A stretch of DNA of 64,000 bases from Paenibacillus sp. USDA918EY. Its GTDB lineage: Bacteria; Bacillota; Bacilli; Paenibacillales; Paenibacillaceae. The number at the start of each line of letters is the position of its first letter. Positions within the stretch are counted from its first letter, which is position 1. Made by a program: the position numbers and the translations under genes. Below are positions 27,528 to 36,759 of the stretch, one piece after another. Where the stretch lies: assembly GCF_009870825.1 (NCBI RefSeq), contig NZ_WTWY01000004.1:124001-188000 (forward strand), in the 5' to 3' direction. The notes beneath the pieces are model-generated. The model was not told the origin of the DNA. It was given only the letters and a program-made list of their open reading frames with translations, and made no database searches.

Positions 27528-28169
27528 GTGGGGAAATGGTTCAAGAAGCTGGAGCAGTGGATCGGTGGCGGCGGGCAGGGAAGCGGCGGCAGGATCAACA
27601 CCTTCCGTTGGCTGATCATCGTCGGACTGATCGGGGTCGCCATCATCCTCTTCAACTCCTTCGTCAACGTCAAGAAGCTGGATAACGAAAACATCGGCCG
27701 GGAACCTCCGACACAGGCGACCGTCAAAGAATCCGCGCAGGATTCCGGCGGGGATCGAAACGCCTTCGCGAGCATCGAAGAAGACGCCGAAAACAAGATG
27801 AAGGAAATTCTCGAAAAAATCGTCGGGGTCGGCACGGTAGACGTGATGGTGAACGTGGACTCCACCGATGAGGTCGTATACCAGAAAAACATGAAGGACT
27901 CGCAGCAGCAGTCGGACGAAAACGACGCCAACGGTGGCAAGCGCCGCACGACGCAATATACGCGGGACGGGGAAGTGGTTACATACGAGCAGTCGGGCAC
28001 CCAAGCCCCGATCGTGACGAAAAGGGTAAAACCGCAAATCCGCGGCGTTCTGGTCGTCGCCAAAGGCGCCGAAAACGAAGTCGTCAAGCAGTTGATCGTC
28101 GATGCGGTCGAGAAGGGGCTGAACGTGCCGGAATACCGGATCTCGGTCGTGCCGCGCAAACAGGGGTAG
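27528..28169 (+). CDS. spoIIIAG: Stage III sporulation protein SpoIIIAG
   Basis: The 213-residue protein has one helix (WLIIVGLIGVAIILFNSFV) and an extracytoplasmic ring-building domain with MKEILEKIVGVGTVDVMVNVDSTDE and the late KPQIRGVLVVAKGAENEVVK. SpoIIIAG forms the 30-fold ring of the SpoIIIA channel. The start is GTG 27528, after AGAGGTGAACAAAA. Confidence 0.95.
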   Translation: MGKWFKKLEQWIGGGGQGSGGRINTFRWLIIVGLIGVAIILFNSFVNVKKLDNENIGREPPTQATVKESAQDSGGDRNAFASIEEDAENKMKEILEKIVGVGTVDVMVNVDSTDEVVYQKNMKDSQQQSDENDANGGKRRTTQYTRDGEVVTYEQSGTQAPIVTKRVKPQIRGVLVVAKGAENEVVKQLIVDAVEKGLNVPEYRISVVPRKQG

Positions 28170-28214
28170 GCAGCATTTTTAAATAATGAGTTCAAATTGA
28201 GGAGGATTTAACGA

Positions 28215-29069
28215 ATGAACAGTAAAAGACAAACGATTTGGTTAGTATCCATGCTGAGCCTGATGGTCGTATTATCCGCTTACTACCTGTTTACGGAGGA
28301 CTCGGGCTCGACGAAAACACCGAAAACGCCGGTCGCCGACAGCCAGCAGGTCAACAGTGACAAGACGTCTTCCAAGGACACCGCATCCAAGACGACGGAA
28401 AACGGGGTCGGCATCACCGAAGTGATTACCGACGGTAAGGTCAACGAAAACGCCGCCGCACCTAAAACCGGCGCAAGCGGCGAAGACGCTTCCAAGGGCA
28501 CGGCGAAAGATACGTCCAAGGATACGGCAAAGGATACGTCGAAAGACAAAACGGATGAAGCCGCCGCAAAAACGGACGGCAAGGATACCGCTGCAAAAGA
28601 TACGTCCTCGGATAAAACGGCAGCGGCAGGCAATACGGGCAGCGGGAAAAACGCCAAAGCCGGAAAAAGCGACGACGACGTGCTGAAAGAAGTGGCCGCG
28701 CAAAAAAGCTCCGGCGCAAGCCAAATCGAGTCCTATTTAATGCAGCGGGAGCAAAAAAACCAGACGAAATACAACGAGCTGATGGCGGCCATGAACGATA
28801 TGAGCAAGAAGCCGTCGGAAACCGCAAAAGCCTATGACGAACTGACGGCGCTGGATACAAAAGAATCGAAAATCACAGGCATCGAAGAAGAACTGGAGCA
28901 TAAATACTCCTTCGCCAACGCTTTCGTTAAAGAAGAAAACGACAAATACCAAGTGCTTGTCCTGAGCGACAAACCGGACGTCAAGCAGGCCGTCAGCATC
29001 GTAGAGCTCGTCATGAAAGAGCTGAACGTAACCCAGGATAAAGTCAGCGTTCAATATATGGCGCCTTAA
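28215..29069 (+). CDS. spoIIIAH: Stage III sporulation protein SpoIIIAH with a long repetitive linker
   Basis: The 284-residue protein binds forespore SpoIIQ (SpoIIIAH is about 218 residues in B. subtilis). Residues 8-25 are the membrane helix; residues 180-284 are the conserved ring domain (YLMQREQKNQTKYNELMAAM to LVMKELNVTQDKVSVQYM). Between them lies about 130 residues rich in K, D, T, S and A, including tandem KDT(S/A)KDT repeats around 95-115 that account for the extra length. AGGAGGATTTAACG precedes the ATG. A terminator follows, closing the operon. Confidence 0.94.
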   Translation: MNSKRQTIWLVSMLSLMVVLSAYYLFTEDSGSTKTPKTPVADSQQVNSDKTSSKDTASKTTENGVGITEVITDGKVNENAAAPKTGASGEDASKGTAKDTSKDTAKDTSKDKTDEAAAKTDGKDTAAKDTSSDKTAAAGNTGSGKNAKAGKSDDDVLKEVAAQKSSGASQIESYLMQREQKNQTKYNELMAAMNDMSKKPSETAKAYDELTALDTKESKITGIEEELEHKYSFANAFVKEENDKYQVLVLSDKPDVKQAVSIVELVMKELNVTQDKVSVQYMAP

Positions 29070-29095
29070 GATGCGGCAGGCACGGAAAATGTCGA

Positions 29096-29124
29096 AAGAG
29101 TCCGGGATTCCCTCGGACTCTTTC
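29096..29124 (+). terminator. Terminator of the spoIIIA operon
   Basis: AAAGAGTCCG / CGGACTCTTT (loop GGATTCCCT) is a perfect 10-bp stem; the T tail is short and interrupted (CCATTTT). Confidence 0.75.
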
Positions 29125-29214
29125 CATTTTGCTTGTTTATGATATAATACTTATCGTTATGTGTATGTATGTCCGGAAGCGCTTTGCAGCTTCCCTTGAA
29201 GGAGTGAATTGTAC

Positions 29215-29709
29215 ATGTTGAAGTTAAGCGAGATTAAAGAGTTGATACAATTGGTCGATCAGACCTCCGTACATGAACTGGATATCGAATTGGAAGGAAC
29301 CCACCTGACGATCCGCAAGGCGAACAAAACCGAGGTTGTTGCGGCGCCGTCCGTGCCAGCGCAATACGTTCAGGTTCCCCAGCAAGCGGCTCCGCAAATC
29401 CAAAACCTGCAGGCGGCTGCGGAAACAGCACAACAGCCTGCCGCCGAAACGAAAGCGGCCGATCCCAACTTACATAAGATCGTGTCCCCGATGGTCGGCA
29501 CCTTCTACAGATCCCCGTCTCCGGAAGCAGGGCCGTTCGTTAACGTCGGCGACAAGGTGAACGAAAAAACGACCGTGTGCATCCTTGAAGCGATGAAGCT
29601 GATGAACGAGCTGGAAGCCGAAGTGAAAGGCGAAATCGTCGAAATCCTTGTGGAAAACGGACAATTGGTTGAATACGGACAACCTCTGTTTCTGGTGAAA
29701 ACGGAATAA
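29215..29709 (+). CDS. accB: Biotin carboxyl carrier protein of acetyl-CoA carboxylase
   Basis: The 164-residue carrier shuttles carboxyl-biotin between biotin carboxylase and carboxyltransferase. The biotinyl lysine is K128 in [31 protein letters not shown] marks the start of the lipoyl-like domain. An A/Q/P-rich linker (about 45-80) joins it to the N-terminal helix that binds AccC. The ATG at 29215 follows GAAGGAGTG. accC follows after 29 bases. Confidence 0.97.
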   Translation: MLKLSEIKELIQLVDQTSVHELDIELEGTHLTIRKANKTEVVAAPSVPAQYVQVPQQAAPQIQNLQAAAETAQQPAAETKAADPNLHKIVSPMVGTFYRSPSPEAGPFVNVGDKVNEKTTVCILEAMKLMNELEAEVKGEIVEILVENGQLVEYGQPLFLVKTE

Positions 29710-29738
29710 CGCCGCATTTCGAAAGGGAGGTTACCTGC

Positions 29739-31082
29739 ATGAAATTCCATAAAATCCTGATTGCCAACCGCGGCGAAATCGCCGTCCGTATCATCCGGGC
29801 TTGCCGGGAGCTGGGCATTTCGACGGTTGCGGTCTATTCCGAAGCGGACAAGGATGCGCTCCATGTCCGTTTGGCGGACGAAGCTTATTGCATCGGGCCG
29901 ACGTTGTCCAAAGACAGCTATTTGAACATCACGAACATTATGAGCGTCGCGACGTCCACGGAATGCGACGCGATTCATCCCGGCTACGGTTTTCTGGCCG
30001 AAAACGCCGACTTCGCCGAAATCTGCGAATCCTGCAACATCACGTTTATCGGTCCGTCCGCGGACGCCATCAACAAGATGGGCGACAAATCGGTCGCGAA
30101 GCAGACGATGAAAGCCGCCGGCGTGCCGGTCATTCCCGGCTCGGACGGTTTGGTGGAAAACATCGAAGAAGCCGTCATGATCGGCAGAGACATCGGTTAT
30201 CCGCTCATCATCAAGGCAACCGCGGGAGGCGGAGGCAAAGGCATCCGCATCGCGGAAGACGAAGAAGCATTGATCAAGCAAATTACGGCAGCCCAGCAGG
30301 AAGCGCAAAAAGCTTTCGGCAACGCTGGCGTTTATCTCGAAAAATTTCTGACCGGCATGAAGCACGTCGAAATCCAGATCATGGCCGACAACCACGGCAA
30401 TGCCGTGCATCTGGGCGAACGCGACTGCTCCGTGCAGCGCCGCAGACAAAAGCTCGTCGAAGAATCCCCGTGCCCGGTGCTTTCTCCGGAAGTCCGGGAG
30501 CGCATGGGCCAAGCGGCGGTGCGCGCAGCCAAAGCCGTAAACTATTCCGGGGCCGGCACGTTGGAATTCCTGCTCGGACCGGACGGGCAATTTTACTTTA
30601 TGGAAATGAATACGCGCATTCAGGTTGAGCATCCGGTAACGGAGATGGTTACGGGCATCGATTTGATCAAGGAAATGATTTCGGTCGCCGAAGGCAACCC
30701 GCTTTCGTTCGCCCAAGACGACGTCGTCATCAGCGGCAGCTCCATCGAATGCCGCATCAACGCCGAGGATCCGGATCGCAACTTCATGCCTGCGCCGGGG
30801 AAAATCCAGTTTTACCTGCCTCCGGGAGGTCCGGGCGTACGGGTGGACAGCGCCGCCTATCAGGGTTATTCCATTCCTCCGTTCTATGATTCGATGATCG
30901 CCAAGCTGATCGTATGGGCTCCGACGCGCGAAGAGGCGATTGCCAAGATGAAACGGGCGTTGTCTGAGTTTGCCGTTGAAGGCATCCATACGACGATTCC
31001 TTTCCATCTGAAGCTTTTGGAACATCCGACCTTCAACAAAGGCGATTTCGATATCAAATTTTTAGAGGAAAACGAGATATAA
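29739..31082 (+). CDS. accC: Biotin carboxylase of acetyl-CoA carboxylase
   Basis: The 447-residue ATP-grasp enzyme carboxylates biotin on AccB, the first committed reaction of fatty-acid synthesis. Hallmarks: [20 protein letters not shown], the glycine-rich ATP loop [40 protein letters not shown] region, and [15 protein letters not shown] with the catalytic Glu and Arg. AAAGGGAGG precedes the ATG. Length and order match other Bacillales. Confidence 0.98.
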   Translation: MKFHKILIANRGEIAVRIIRACRELGISTVAVYSEADKDALHVRLADEAYCIGPTLSKDSYLNITNIMSVATSTECDAIHPGYGFLAENADFAEICESCNITFIGPSADAINKMGDKSVAKQTMKAAGVPVIPGSDGLVENIEEAVMIGRDIGYPLIIKATAGGGGKGIRIAEDEEALIKQITAAQQEAQKAFGNAGVYLEKFLTGMKHVEIQIMADNHGNAVHLGERDCSVQRRRQKLVEESPCPVLSPEVRERMGQAAVRAAKAVNYSGAGTLEFLLGPDGQFYFMEMNTRIQVEHPVTEMVTGIDLIKEMISVAEGNPLSFAQDDVVISGSSIECRINAEDPDRNFMPAPGKIQFYLPPGGPGVRVDSAAYQGYSIPPFYDSMIAKLIVWAPTREEAIAKMKRALSEFAVEGIHTTIPFHLKLLEHPTFNKGDFDIKFLEENEI

Positions 31083-31196
31083 GCCGCCCGGAACGTTTGT
31101 CACGATCCGCCGTAAATGATATATTATGAGTGATTGTGCAGCGTCCTCCAAGGTGTGCTTCTTATCCATCTTATCCGAAAGGTGTGTTAAGCCAGA

Positions 31197-31607
31197 ATGA
31201 GCACGGAACCGAATGAGTTTGAACGCACGGAAATCGGCGAAATACAGATCGCGCCCGAAGTGATCGAAGTGATCGCGGGCCTGGCGACGGTAGAGGTCAA
31301 AGGCGTGGCCGGCATGAGCGGCGGGTTTGCCGGAGGCATCGCCGAACTGCTTGGCCGCAAAAACCTGTCCAAAGGCGTCAAGGTTGAAGTCGGCCAGCGC
31401 GAAGCGGCGGTGGACGTCTCCGTCATTATTGAATACGGGAACCGGCTTCCGCAAGTGGCGACCGAAATTCAGCGCAACGTCAAAAGATCGATCGAAATGA
31501 TGACCGGCCTGAACGTGGTTGAAGTCAACGTGCATATCCATGACGTTCACTTCAAAAGCGCCGAAAGAACGGAAGACATCGATTTGACGCAGCAGCGCGT
31601 GAAATAA
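31197..31607 (+). CDS. yqhY: Asp23/Gls24-family envelope stress protein (YqhY-like)
   Basis: The 136-residue cytosolic protein has the Asp23 fold pattern: GEIQIAPEVIEVIAGLATVEVKGVAGM, a glycine-rich loop, then VSVIIEYGNRLPQVATEIQRNVKRSI and the terminal VVEVNVHIHDVHF. In B. subtilis the yqhY gene next to accBC modulates acetyl-CoA carboxylase activity; in Staphylococcus Asp23 docks on the membrane anchor AmaP. Both contexts apply here, since accBC precede and amaP follows. The ATG follows AAGGTGTG. Confidence 0.9.
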   Translation: MSTEPNEFERTEIGEIQIAPEVIEVIAGLATVEVKGVAGMSGGFAGGIAELLGRKNLSKGVKVEVGQREAAVDVSVIIEYGNRLPQVATEIQRNVKRSIEMMTGLNVVEVNVHIHDVHFKSAERTEDIDLTQQRVK

Positions 31608-31620
31608 CAATGAACCGAAG

Positions 31621-31690
31621 GAATGAGCCGGGGGAGAATGAGCCCCGGGTTCATTCCCTGCACGTAACCCCCGACAATTGTCGAGGGTTT
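31621..31690 (+). promoter_or_regulatory. Two tandem hairpins between the Asp23-type gene and amaP
   Basis: GAATGAGCCGGGG / CCCCGGGTTCATTC (31621-31656, one bulge) and AACCCCCGACA / TGTCGAGGGTTT (31666-31690, with one mismatch) follow each other. Neither has a proper T tract, though the second ends in TTTA. They could attenuate or process the transcript between the two genes. Confidence 0.6.
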
Positions 31691-31718
31691 ACTCTAATTT
31701 AAGGAGGCTGCGCTGTTC

Positions 31719-32258
31719 GTGGCTAAAATACTGGATAGATTTTTGCTCTTTATTTACAGCTTGAGCATCGGAATCATAAGCGTATTTGCCATCCTCCGGT
31801 TAAGCGATTTGGTGCCAGGCTTGGGAGAATATCTCGATGCGGCTACGCTGCAAATAACGCTGCTGATCATCGCGGCCGTCTTGTTTTTGCTGAGCGTCCG
31901 TTTTTTCTATATTTCGATCCGGCGCGATCGCTCGCAGATCCCTTCGATCGACCAGCGTACCGAATACGGCGACATTCAAATTTCGGTCGAAACGATCGAA
32001 AATTTGTGCCTTAAGGCGGCGGCCCGCATCCGCGGGGCCAAAGATTTGAAGGCGCGGATCCGCGTAACCGAGGCCGGGCTTGAGATCATGATCCGGGCGG
32101 TCGTGGAAGGCGACGTTTCGATTCCGTCCATGACGACGGACATTCAGAAGCAGGTTCATGACTATCTTCAGGAAACGACGGGCATTCCGGTGTCGAACGT
32201 GGCCGTATATATCGCGAACGTCGCCCAGTCGACGACCGTGAAGAGCAGAGTGGAATAG
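31719..32258 (+). CDS. amaP: AmaP-type alkaline-shock membrane anchor
   Basis: The 179-residue protein has two N-terminal helices (FLLFIYSLSIGIISVFAIL and LQITLLIIAAVLFLLSVRFFY) and a cytoplasmic Asp23-like domain (GDIQISVETIENLCLKAA; VVEGDVSIPSMTTDIQKQV). AmaP anchors Asp23-family proteins at the membrane. The start is taken as GTG 31719, though it is 10 bases after AAGGAGG and a CTG two codons earlier would be closer. It groups with the Asp23-type gene before it and the DUF2273 gene after it. Confidence 0.88.
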   Translation: MAKILDRFLLFIYSLSIGIISVFAILRLSDLVPGLGEYLDAATLQITLLIIAAVLFLLSVRFFYISIRRDRSQIPSIDQRTEYGDIQISVETIENLCLKAAARIRGAKDLKARIRVTEAGLEIMIRAVVEGDVSIPSMTTDIQKQVHDYLQETTGIPVSNVAVYIANVAQSTTVKSRVE

Positions 32259-32270
32259 AGGTGATCTTCC

Positions 32271-32507
32271 ATGGCATTCTGGAAGGAAATATGGGAGAGT
32301 CACAGAGGACGGATCACCGGCATCGCCGGCGGCATCTTTTTTGGTTTGATTTACTTGATTGCGGGATTTTGGGATATGTTGTTCTTTGCATTGGTTGTGT
32401 TTATAGGATATACGGCCGGCAAGCGGAAAGACTTGCATGTAGAGTCTTTTTTTCGCTGGGACGAGATCAGGAAATGGCTTTCCGAGCGCTGGCGTCCTTT
32501 TAAATGA
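32271..32507 (+). CDS. DUF2273 small membrane protein
   Basis: The 78-residue protein has two adjacent hydrophobic helices (GRITGIAGGIFFGLIYLIAGF, LFFALVVFIGYTAGKR) and a charged amphipathic C-terminus. DUF2273 proteins regularly accompany AmaP and Asp23 genes in Firmicutes and probably help anchor the complex. The ATG at 32271 lies 12 bases past the amaP stop, after AGAGGTGATC. Confidence 0.88.
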   Translation: MAFWKEIWESHRGRITGIAGGIFFGLIYLIAGFWDMLFFALVVFIGYTAGKRKDLHVESFFRWDEIRKWLSERWRPFK

Positions 32508-32577
32508 ACCGTGATATGCTTTCTCCGGAAAAAAGAGCTGCAGCTGCATAATGCCCATTTTCTGGTGAAAGGTATCG
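32505..32577 (+). terminator. Long terminator after the amaP/DUF2273 group
   Basis: AACCGTGATATGCTTTCTCC pairs with GGTGAAAGGTATCGCGGTT (a few mismatches) and runs into TTTTTTG. It separates the envelope-stress genes from nusB. Confidence 0.75.
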
Positions 32578-32685
32578 CGGTTTTTTGCGGAAGAAAACCT
32601 ATGCGCAAAACAAATTGCAACAATCCTTATACAGTAACCCATAATATATGTAAGAGCTACACATGACAGGTTCAGGAGGAACATA

Positions 32686-33138
32686 ATGAAAAGACGTTTG
32701 GCAAGGGAAATCGTCGTGCAAAGTCTGTACCAAATGGAAATGAACGAGGTGGGCAGCGAAGAAGCGGTCAACATGCTGTTGGACGAAGCCGCCGAGGAAA
32801 ACGATACGGAACGCGTCATTACCAACGAGATCGAATTAAAAGCGTACGTGCTGGATCTGGTCAACGGCATTTGGAGCCATAAACAAGCCATCGACGGCTT
32901 GCTGGAAAATTATTTGAAGGGCTGGCAGATCAGCCGCCTGTCGCGGGTCGACCGCCAAATTTTGCGTTTGGCCGCTTACGAGCTGCTTTACTCGGACGAC
33001 GTTCCGGCCAAGGTTGCGGTCAACGAAGCGATCGAACTGTCCAAGCATTTCGGCACCGAAGAATCGGGCAAATTCGTTAACGGCGTTCTGGGGAACATGA
33101 TTCGCGAAGTGGACAAGCTGAAAAACGGACTTTCGTAA
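32686..33138 (+). CDS. nusB: Transcription antitermination factor NusB
   Basis: The 150-residue all-helical protein begins MKRRLAREIVVQSLYQMEMN and ends with the conserved FGTEESGKFVNGVLGNMIRE. It binds boxA RNA with S10 (NusE) and promotes rRNA antitermination. TTCAGGAGGA precedes the ATG; folD follows 72 bases on. Confidence 0.97.
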   Translation: MKRRLAREIVVQSLYQMEMNEVGSEEAVNMLLDEAAEENDTERVITNEIELKAYVLDLVNGIWSHKQAIDGLLENYLKGWQISRLSRVDRQILRLAAYELLYSDDVPAKVAVNEAIELSKHFGTEESGKFVNGVLGNMIREVDKLKNGLS

Positions 33139-33210
33139 GCCCCGGCTTTTTGTTTGTCGGAGGCTGGCCAACTTGTCCATAGATAATCCAAATACGGGGG
33201 AGAGAGTAGA

Positions 33211-34068
33211 ATGACGGCAACCATTATTAGCGGTAAACAGGTATCCGAAGACATTCGCGGCCGGATTGCCGGCGAAGTGAAGGGATTGGCGGCCAAAGGC
33301 GTCGTTCCGGGACTTGCGGTCGTGTTGGTCGGGGAGGATCCGGCGTCCCAGGTTTACGTCCGCAACAAGGAAAAAGCATGCCATGATTTAGGGTTTTACT
33401 CCGAGGTTCACCGCCTGCCTGCCGAAACATCGCAAGCGCAGCTGCTTGCTTTGGTCGATGAGCTGAACCGCAAGGAAGCGATCGACGGCATATTGGTCCA
33501 GCTGCCACTGCCGGGACATATCGACGAGAAGGCGGTCATCAACGCGATTGCCGTCGGCAAAGACGTCGACGGATTCCATCCGGTCAATGTCGGGAACCTC
33601 GTCATCGGCGACGACAGCCTGCTCCCATGCACGCCGGCAGGGGTCATTGAATTGATCAAACGGGCGGGGATTTCGTTGTCCGGAAAACATGCCGTCGTCA
33701 TCGGCCGGAGCAACATCGTCGGCAAGCCGGTATCCCTTCTCCTTCAGCGGGAAAACGCAACCGTCACGATGTGCCATTCCCGCACGGAAAACATGGCCGA
33801 GATCGCCCGCCAGGCGGATGTGCTTGTCGTCGCGATCGGCCGGGCGAATTTCATCGATGCGAGCTACGTCAAACCCGGCGCAGTCGTGATCGACGTCGGC
33901 ATGAACCGGCTGGAGAACGGCAAGCTGGCGGGGGACGTCGATTTTGACAGCGTGAAGGAAGTGTGCGGCCCGATTACGCCCGTGCCCGGAGGCGTCGGAC
34001 CGATGACCATTACGATGCTGATGCAAAATACGCTCATTGCGGCGAAACGTCATCACGGGCTTTCGTAA
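33211..34068 (+). CDS. folD: Bifunctional methylene-tetrahydrofolate dehydrogenase/cyclohydrolase
   Basis: The 285-residue enzyme interconverts 5,10-methylene-THF and 10-formyl-THF. Signature blocks: [15 protein letters not shown] (catalytic Lys in the loop), [52 protein letters not shown] (NADP loop) and the terminal [24 protein letters not shown] precedes the ATG. Length is standard. Confidence 0.98.
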   Translation: MTATIISGKQVSEDIRGRIAGEVKGLAAKGVVPGLAVVLVGEDPASQVYVRNKEKACHDLGFYSEVHRLPAETSQAQLLALVDELNRKEAIDGILVQLPLPGHIDEKAVINAIAVGKDVDGFHPVNVGNLVIGDDSLLPCTPAGVIELIKRAGISLSGKHAVVIGRSNIVGKPVSLLLQRENATVTMCHSRTENMAEIARQADVLVVAIGRANFIDASYVKPGAVVIDVGMNRLENGKLAGDVDFDSVKEVCGPITPVPGGVGPMTITMLMQNTLIAAKRHHGLS

Positions 34069-34083
34069 GAGAGGGGTTCTGCG

Positions 34084-35454
34084 ATGGAACCGCAGCGTAT
34101 TTTATCGATCAAGGATTTGAACCGGTATATCCGGATGAAACTCGATTCGGACCGGCTGTTGTCGGATGTATGGATTCGGGGCGAAATATCGAACTTCACG
34201 CATCATTCGAGCGGGCACATGTATTTCACCTTGAAGGATGAGGGGAGCCGGATTCGCGCCATCATGTTTGCTTCCCACAACCAGCGGCTGCCGTTCAAGC
34301 CGAAGGAGGGCGCCAAGGTTATTGCCCGAGGCAACGTAACGGTGTACGAACGGGACGGGCAATACCAGTTTTACGCGACGCATATGCAGCCGGACGGCAT
34401 CGGCAGCTTGTATTTGGCGTTTGAGCAGCTGAAACAAAAGCTGGAGGAGGAAGGCTTGTTTGCCGCCGAACGCAAGCGGCCGATTCCCGAATTTCCGGAA
34501 ACGATCGGCGTCATTACTTCGCCGACGGGCGCGGCCGTACGGGATATTATGATTACGCTCGGCCGGCGTTATCCTCAAGCAAGGGTGGTTCTGTATCCGG
34601 TCCTGGTACAGGGGAAAGGTGCGGCTGCTTCGATCGTGCGCGCCATCCGCGACATGAACGGCATGGACGAGGCGGACGTGCTGATCGTCGGCCGCGGCGG
34701 CGGTTCGCTGGAGGAATTATGGGCGTTTAACGAGGAGCCGGTGGCGCGGGCGATCCGCGAGTCCAACATTCCGGTCATCTCCGCCGTTGGCCATGAAACG
34801 GATTTTACGATCGCCGACTTTGCGGCCGATCTGAGGGCGGCGACGCCGACCGCGGCCGCCGAGCTGGCGGTTCCCCATGCCGCCGAGCTGAACGAGCGTT
34901 TGAGGCAGCTTGAACGGCTGCTCAGAGGTTTGCTGCTTGACCGGGTCAAGCGCAGCCGTCAGCAGCTTGCTTCGCTGCAGCGATCGCCGGCGCTCATGCA
35001 TCCCCGGAGGTATTTGCTTCAGCATGCCGAACGCCTCGACATGCTGAACATGCGTTTGAACGCAAGCATGCGCGCGAAGGTGAATCAGAGCAAGGAAAAG
35101 AGGATGCGTATCCATCACGGCCTGATGCGGTTCCATCCGCAAGAGCAGCTGTCCTATGCCAAACAGCGGAGCGAGATCGGCCGCAAGCAGCTGGTGGCGC
35201 TCATGCAATCCGTCCTGAAAAACAAACAATCGCAGCTTCGGGAGTCGGTTCGCCATCTTGACGCTTTAAGCCCGCTCAAAGTGATGGCAAGGGGTTACAG
35301 CCTCGTATACGACGAGCGGGAGCAGCATCTCATCAAATCGATTAACGACGTACAGCCTGGGGATGTGGTCCAGATCAAAGTAAGCGACGGTCAACTTTCA
35401 TGCCAGGTATGGGGAATGAAGGAGGATGGGCAAATTGACGGAAAAGGAAAATGA
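34084..35454 (+). CDS. xseA: Exodeoxyribonuclease VII large subunit
   Basis: The 456-residue nuclease subunit has an N-terminal OB fold (about 1-110; VWIRGEISNFTHHSSGHMYF), the conserved catalytic domain with GVITSPTGAAVRDIM, VLIVGRGGGSLEELWAFN and AVGHETDFTIADFAAD, and a long coiled coil (about 270-400). With XseB it degrades single-stranded DNA into oligonucleotides. It overlaps xseB at its 3' end. Confidence 0.98.
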   Translation: MEPQRILSIKDLNRYIRMKLDSDRLLSDVWIRGEISNFTHHSSGHMYFTLKDEGSRIRAIMFASHNQRLPFKPKEGAKVIARGNVTVYERDGQYQFYATHMQPDGIGSLYLAFEQLKQKLEEEGLFAAERKRPIPEFPETIGVITSPTGAAVRDIMITLGRRYPQARVVLYPVLVQGKGAAASIVRAIRDMNGMDEADVLIVGRGGGSLEELWAFNEEPVARAIRESNIPVISAVGHETDFTIADFAADLRAATPTAAAELAVPHAAELNERLRQLERLLRGLLLDRVKRSRQQLASLQRSPALMHPRRYLLQHAERLDMLNMRLNASMRAKVNQSKEKRMRIHHGLMRFHPQEQLSYAKQRSEIGRKQLVALMQSVLKNKQSQLRESVRHLDALSPLKVMARGYSLVYDEREQHLIKSINDVQPGDVVQIKVSDGQLSCQVWGMKEDGQIDGKGK

Positions 35455-35698
35455 ATTGAAATTCGAAGATGCCATGGTTCAGCTCGAGGACATCGTCGGA
35501 GAGCTCGAGCACGGGGACGTGCCTTTGGAAAAAGCGATCGAGTTGTTCCAGCAGGGAATGAAACTATCGCAGCTTTGCAGCCAGAAGCTGGAGCAAGTGG
35601 AACGGAAAATCGAAATGATCGTGGAAGAAAACGGCGAATTGCGCAAAAAGCCTTTCGGCAGTTCGCTTGATCCGGATGGCGGTGACGCGCTTGAGTAA
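35435..35698 (+). CDS. xseB: Exodeoxyribonuclease VII small subunit
   Basis: The 87-residue helical hairpin protein (LKFEDAMVQLEDIVGELEHG, LEKAIELFQQGMKLSQLCSQ) binds the XseA coiled coil. An ATG at 35426 directly abuts its own GGAGG, so the TTG at 35435, nine bases after AAGGAGG, is the likelier start; both are in frame. The gene overlaps xseA by 20 bases and ispA by 8. Confidence 0.95.
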   Translation: MTEKENELKFEDAMVQLEDIVGELEHGDVPLEKAIELFQQGMKLSQLCSQKLEQVERKIEMIVEENGELRKKPFGSSLDPDGGDALE

Positions 35699-36596
35699 CC
35701 GCATCTCCTTCAGGGAATATCATCAAAACATCATCGAGCGGGTCACGAACAGACTGGAGGAGAGCCTTCCGGCAGCGTGGCGGATTCCGTCCTCGCTCCG
35801 GGAGGCGATGCTTTACTCATTGATGGCCGGCGGAAAACGGATGCGGCCGTTGCTTGTGATCGCCGCCTGCGAAGCGCTGAAGGGCAATACGGATGCGGCG
35901 CTTGATGCAGCGTGCGCGGTAGAGATGGTACATACCTACTCCTTGATCCATGACGACCTGCCTGCCATGGACAATGACGATTACCGGCGGGGCAAACTGA
36001 CGAACCATAAGGTATTCGGGGAAGCCACGGCCATTTTGGCTGGCGACGGGCTCCTTACCCATGCCTTTTATTTGGTGGGCCGCATGGCTCCCCTTCACGG
36101 CGTTCCGGCCGAACGGGTGGTTCAAATGACGATGGATTTGTCGGAGATGGCGGGACCGAAAGGCATGGTCGGCGGCCAGGCGGCCGATATGGAAGGGGAG
36201 CAGGGATTGACGGAATTGTCCCAGCTTGAATATATCCATCTCCATAAAACAAGCGACTTGATTACGTTTTCGCTACTTGCCGGAGGACGGATTGCCGGGG
36301 CGGAAGAAGCCCAGCTGGAGGCGTTGCGCGCGTTTGGGCAAAAGCTTGGCCTGGCGTTCCAAATCCAGGACGACATTCTCGATATCGTCGGCGACGAAGC
36401 AAAGCTCGGAAAAAAAACGAAAAGCGACATGAAGCAGGAAAAGGTAACATATCCCTATTTTATCGGACTCGACGCTTCCCGGAGCGAAGTCAAAAGGCTT
36501 ACGGCCGAAGCGAAGGAGGCGGTGCTCGGAGCCGGATTCCCCGATCCGTCGCGCCTGCTGGAAGCCGCCGACTATCTGATGAACCGGGATCATTGA
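35691..36596 (+). CDS. ispA: Polyprenyl (farnesyl) diphosphate synthase
   Basis: The roughly 301-residue enzyme condenses isopentenyl diphosphate units. The first aspartate-rich motif is DDLPAMDNDDYRRG and the second DDILDIVGD, with GKRMRPLLVIAA and GGQAADM between. The short-chain type (residues before DDxxD) and the yqiD position suggest farnesyl diphosphate. The start is set at TTG 35691 giving MSNRISFREY, typical of the family; in-frame GTG 35682 and ATG 35676 are alternatives. Confidence 0.95.
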   Translation: MSNRISFREYHQNIIERVTNRLEESLPAAWRIPSSLREAMLYSLMAGGKRMRPLLVIAACEALKGNTDAALDAACAVEMVHTYSLIHDDLPAMDNDDYRRGKLTNHKVFGEATAILAGDGLLTHAFYLVGRMAPLHGVPAERVVQMTMDLSEMAGPKGMVGGQAADMEGEQGLTELSQLEYIHLHKTSDLITFSLLAGGRIAGAEEAQLEALRAFGQKLGLAFQIQDDILDIVGDEAKLGKKTKSDMKQEKVTYPYFIGLDASRSEVKRLTAEAKEAVLGAGFPDPSRLLEAADYLMNRDH

Positions 36597-36759
36597 ACCG
36601 CAATCTTTTAGGATTGCAGCATGTTTTGTGATATAATGACGAAAAGAATCGCCTTCCGCCAGGAAAGCGCTAAACATATATATTGAAAAGAGGCTTTATG
36701 CATGGAAGCCGGACTTGAAGAATTGATTTTATTCTATAGAGGAAAGCGGGGAGATTGGC

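Noticed and set aside
29505..31025. A 506-codon minus-strand frame across accB/accC
   Set aside because: Antisense shadow of accC with the same F/R/H-rich composition as other such frames; no independent support.
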